A stretch of 64,000 nucleotides of DNA from an uncultured Tateyamaria sp. GTDB lineage: Bacteria; Pseudomonadota; Alphaproteobacteria; Rhodobacterales; Rhodobacteraceae. Under the pieces are notes generated by a model, which worked only from the letters and a program-made list of their open reading frames with translations, searched no databases and had not been told where the DNA came from. The stretch covers positions 62,001 through 126,000 of the forward strand of contig CAJQRC010000003.1 of assembly GCA_905480645.1 (NCBI GenBank). Direction: 5' to 3'. Shown here in pieces: positions 63,840 to 64,000 of this stretch; position 1 is the first letter of the stretch; every line of letters begins with the position of its first letter. Made by a program: the position numbers and the translations under genes.

Positions 63840-64000
63840 ATGTTTTGTGAACTCACTATTACGTCGAATTTTACCTTTCTAACCGGTGCTTCTCACCCTG
63901 AAGAATATATGAATCGTGCTGCACTACTTGGAATTGAGGCGATTGTAATTGCGGATGACAATTCGGTGGCGGGGATTGTTAGAGCGCATACCGAGGCTCG
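63840..64000 (+). CDS. dnaE2: Error-prone DNA polymerase DnaE2/ImuC, 5' part
   Basis: The first 53 codons of a gene that runs out of the window. MFCELTITSNFTFLTGASHPEEYMNRAALLGIEAIVIADDNSVAGIVRAH is the PHP-domain start of DnaE2 (ImuC), the catalytic polymerase of SOS mutagenesis; the related DnaE1 start differs in this region (HLRVHSAYSLLEG). A LexA box lies 36 bases upstream. imuB sits 48 kb away, so the mutasome genes are not in one operon here. Confidence 0.88.
   Translation, partial: MFCELTITSNFTFLTGASHPEEYMNRAALLGIEAIVIADDNSVAGIVRAHTEA

Overview
The window is chromosomal DNA from an AT-leaning, probably marine or host-associated alphaproteobacterium with a Rhodobacterales-like gene set. 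The evidence is CcrM (GANTC methylase) next to RNase HII, two alphaproteobacterial LexA boxes (GAAC-N7-GAAC), an Irr-type box before a membrane-bound ferritin (MbfA), a Rhodobacter-type porin, the families DUF2794, DUF2125 and DUF1285, and a tiny zinc-finger protein beside polA. I saw no rRNA, tRNA or CRISPR array.

Layout. 1-5.9 kb: a degenerate ABC protein with a cyclic-nucleotide-binding tail, a CPBP protease, accD and folC in one overlapping run. 5.9-8.0 kb: an AT-rich accessory patch with a glycosyltransferase-like gene and an IS1595-family element that has a perfect 8-bp target duplication but a broken transposase. 8.0-17.2 kb: zapE, an MFS carrier, a ruined alpha/beta hydrolase, a HAD phosphatase, a YaiI-family protein, S-formylglutathione hydrolase, an AEC carrier, mbfA and a divergent SOS-controlled imuB. 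17.4-28 kb: porin, a decayed small gene, paaK-paaI, DUF2794, an M17 peptidase with an NlpC/P60 endopeptidase, carbonic anhydrase, asd, MFS and an HpaI-type aldolase. 28.3-33.8 kb: rnhB-ccrM, mutY, a DciA-like protein, a DsbA-like protein and a CoA transferase. 33.9-40 kb: lpxK and a Kdo-transferase-like gene, an inositol-monophosphatase/CysQ-like gene with pmbA/tldD, and DUF2125. 40.2-46.2 kb: SDR with a truncated crotonase, trhO, pncA-pncB, an EamA pseudogene and arfB. 46.4-49 kb: a structured RNA candidate, then a queuosine-precursor transporter, a phytase-like esterase and mepA. 49.5-52.8 kb: yggT, recQ, yaaA. 52.8-60.2 kb: a moxR-DUF58-DUF4159-membrane protein operon with a divergent DUF1285 gene. 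60.4-64 kb: polA, the zinc-finger gene, and the first 53 codons of dnaE2 (imuC) behind its own LexA box.

How the parts fit. Several genes serve genome maintenance and mutagenesis: mutY, ccrM, rnhB, recQ, polA, imuB and dnaE2. The two SOS mutasome genes lie about 48 kb apart, each with its own LexA box, and no imuA is visible next to either. Pseudogenes (transposase, hydrolase, small gene beside paaK, EamA carrier) point to continuing gene loss. The most unusual element is at 46.4-46.6 kb on the minus strand: a mini-ORF with a Shine-Dalgarno sequence of 15 bases matching the 16S tail, followed by a hairpin that displays an anti-Shine-Dalgarno loop and by an intrinsic terminator, close to the ribosome-rescue gene arfB.
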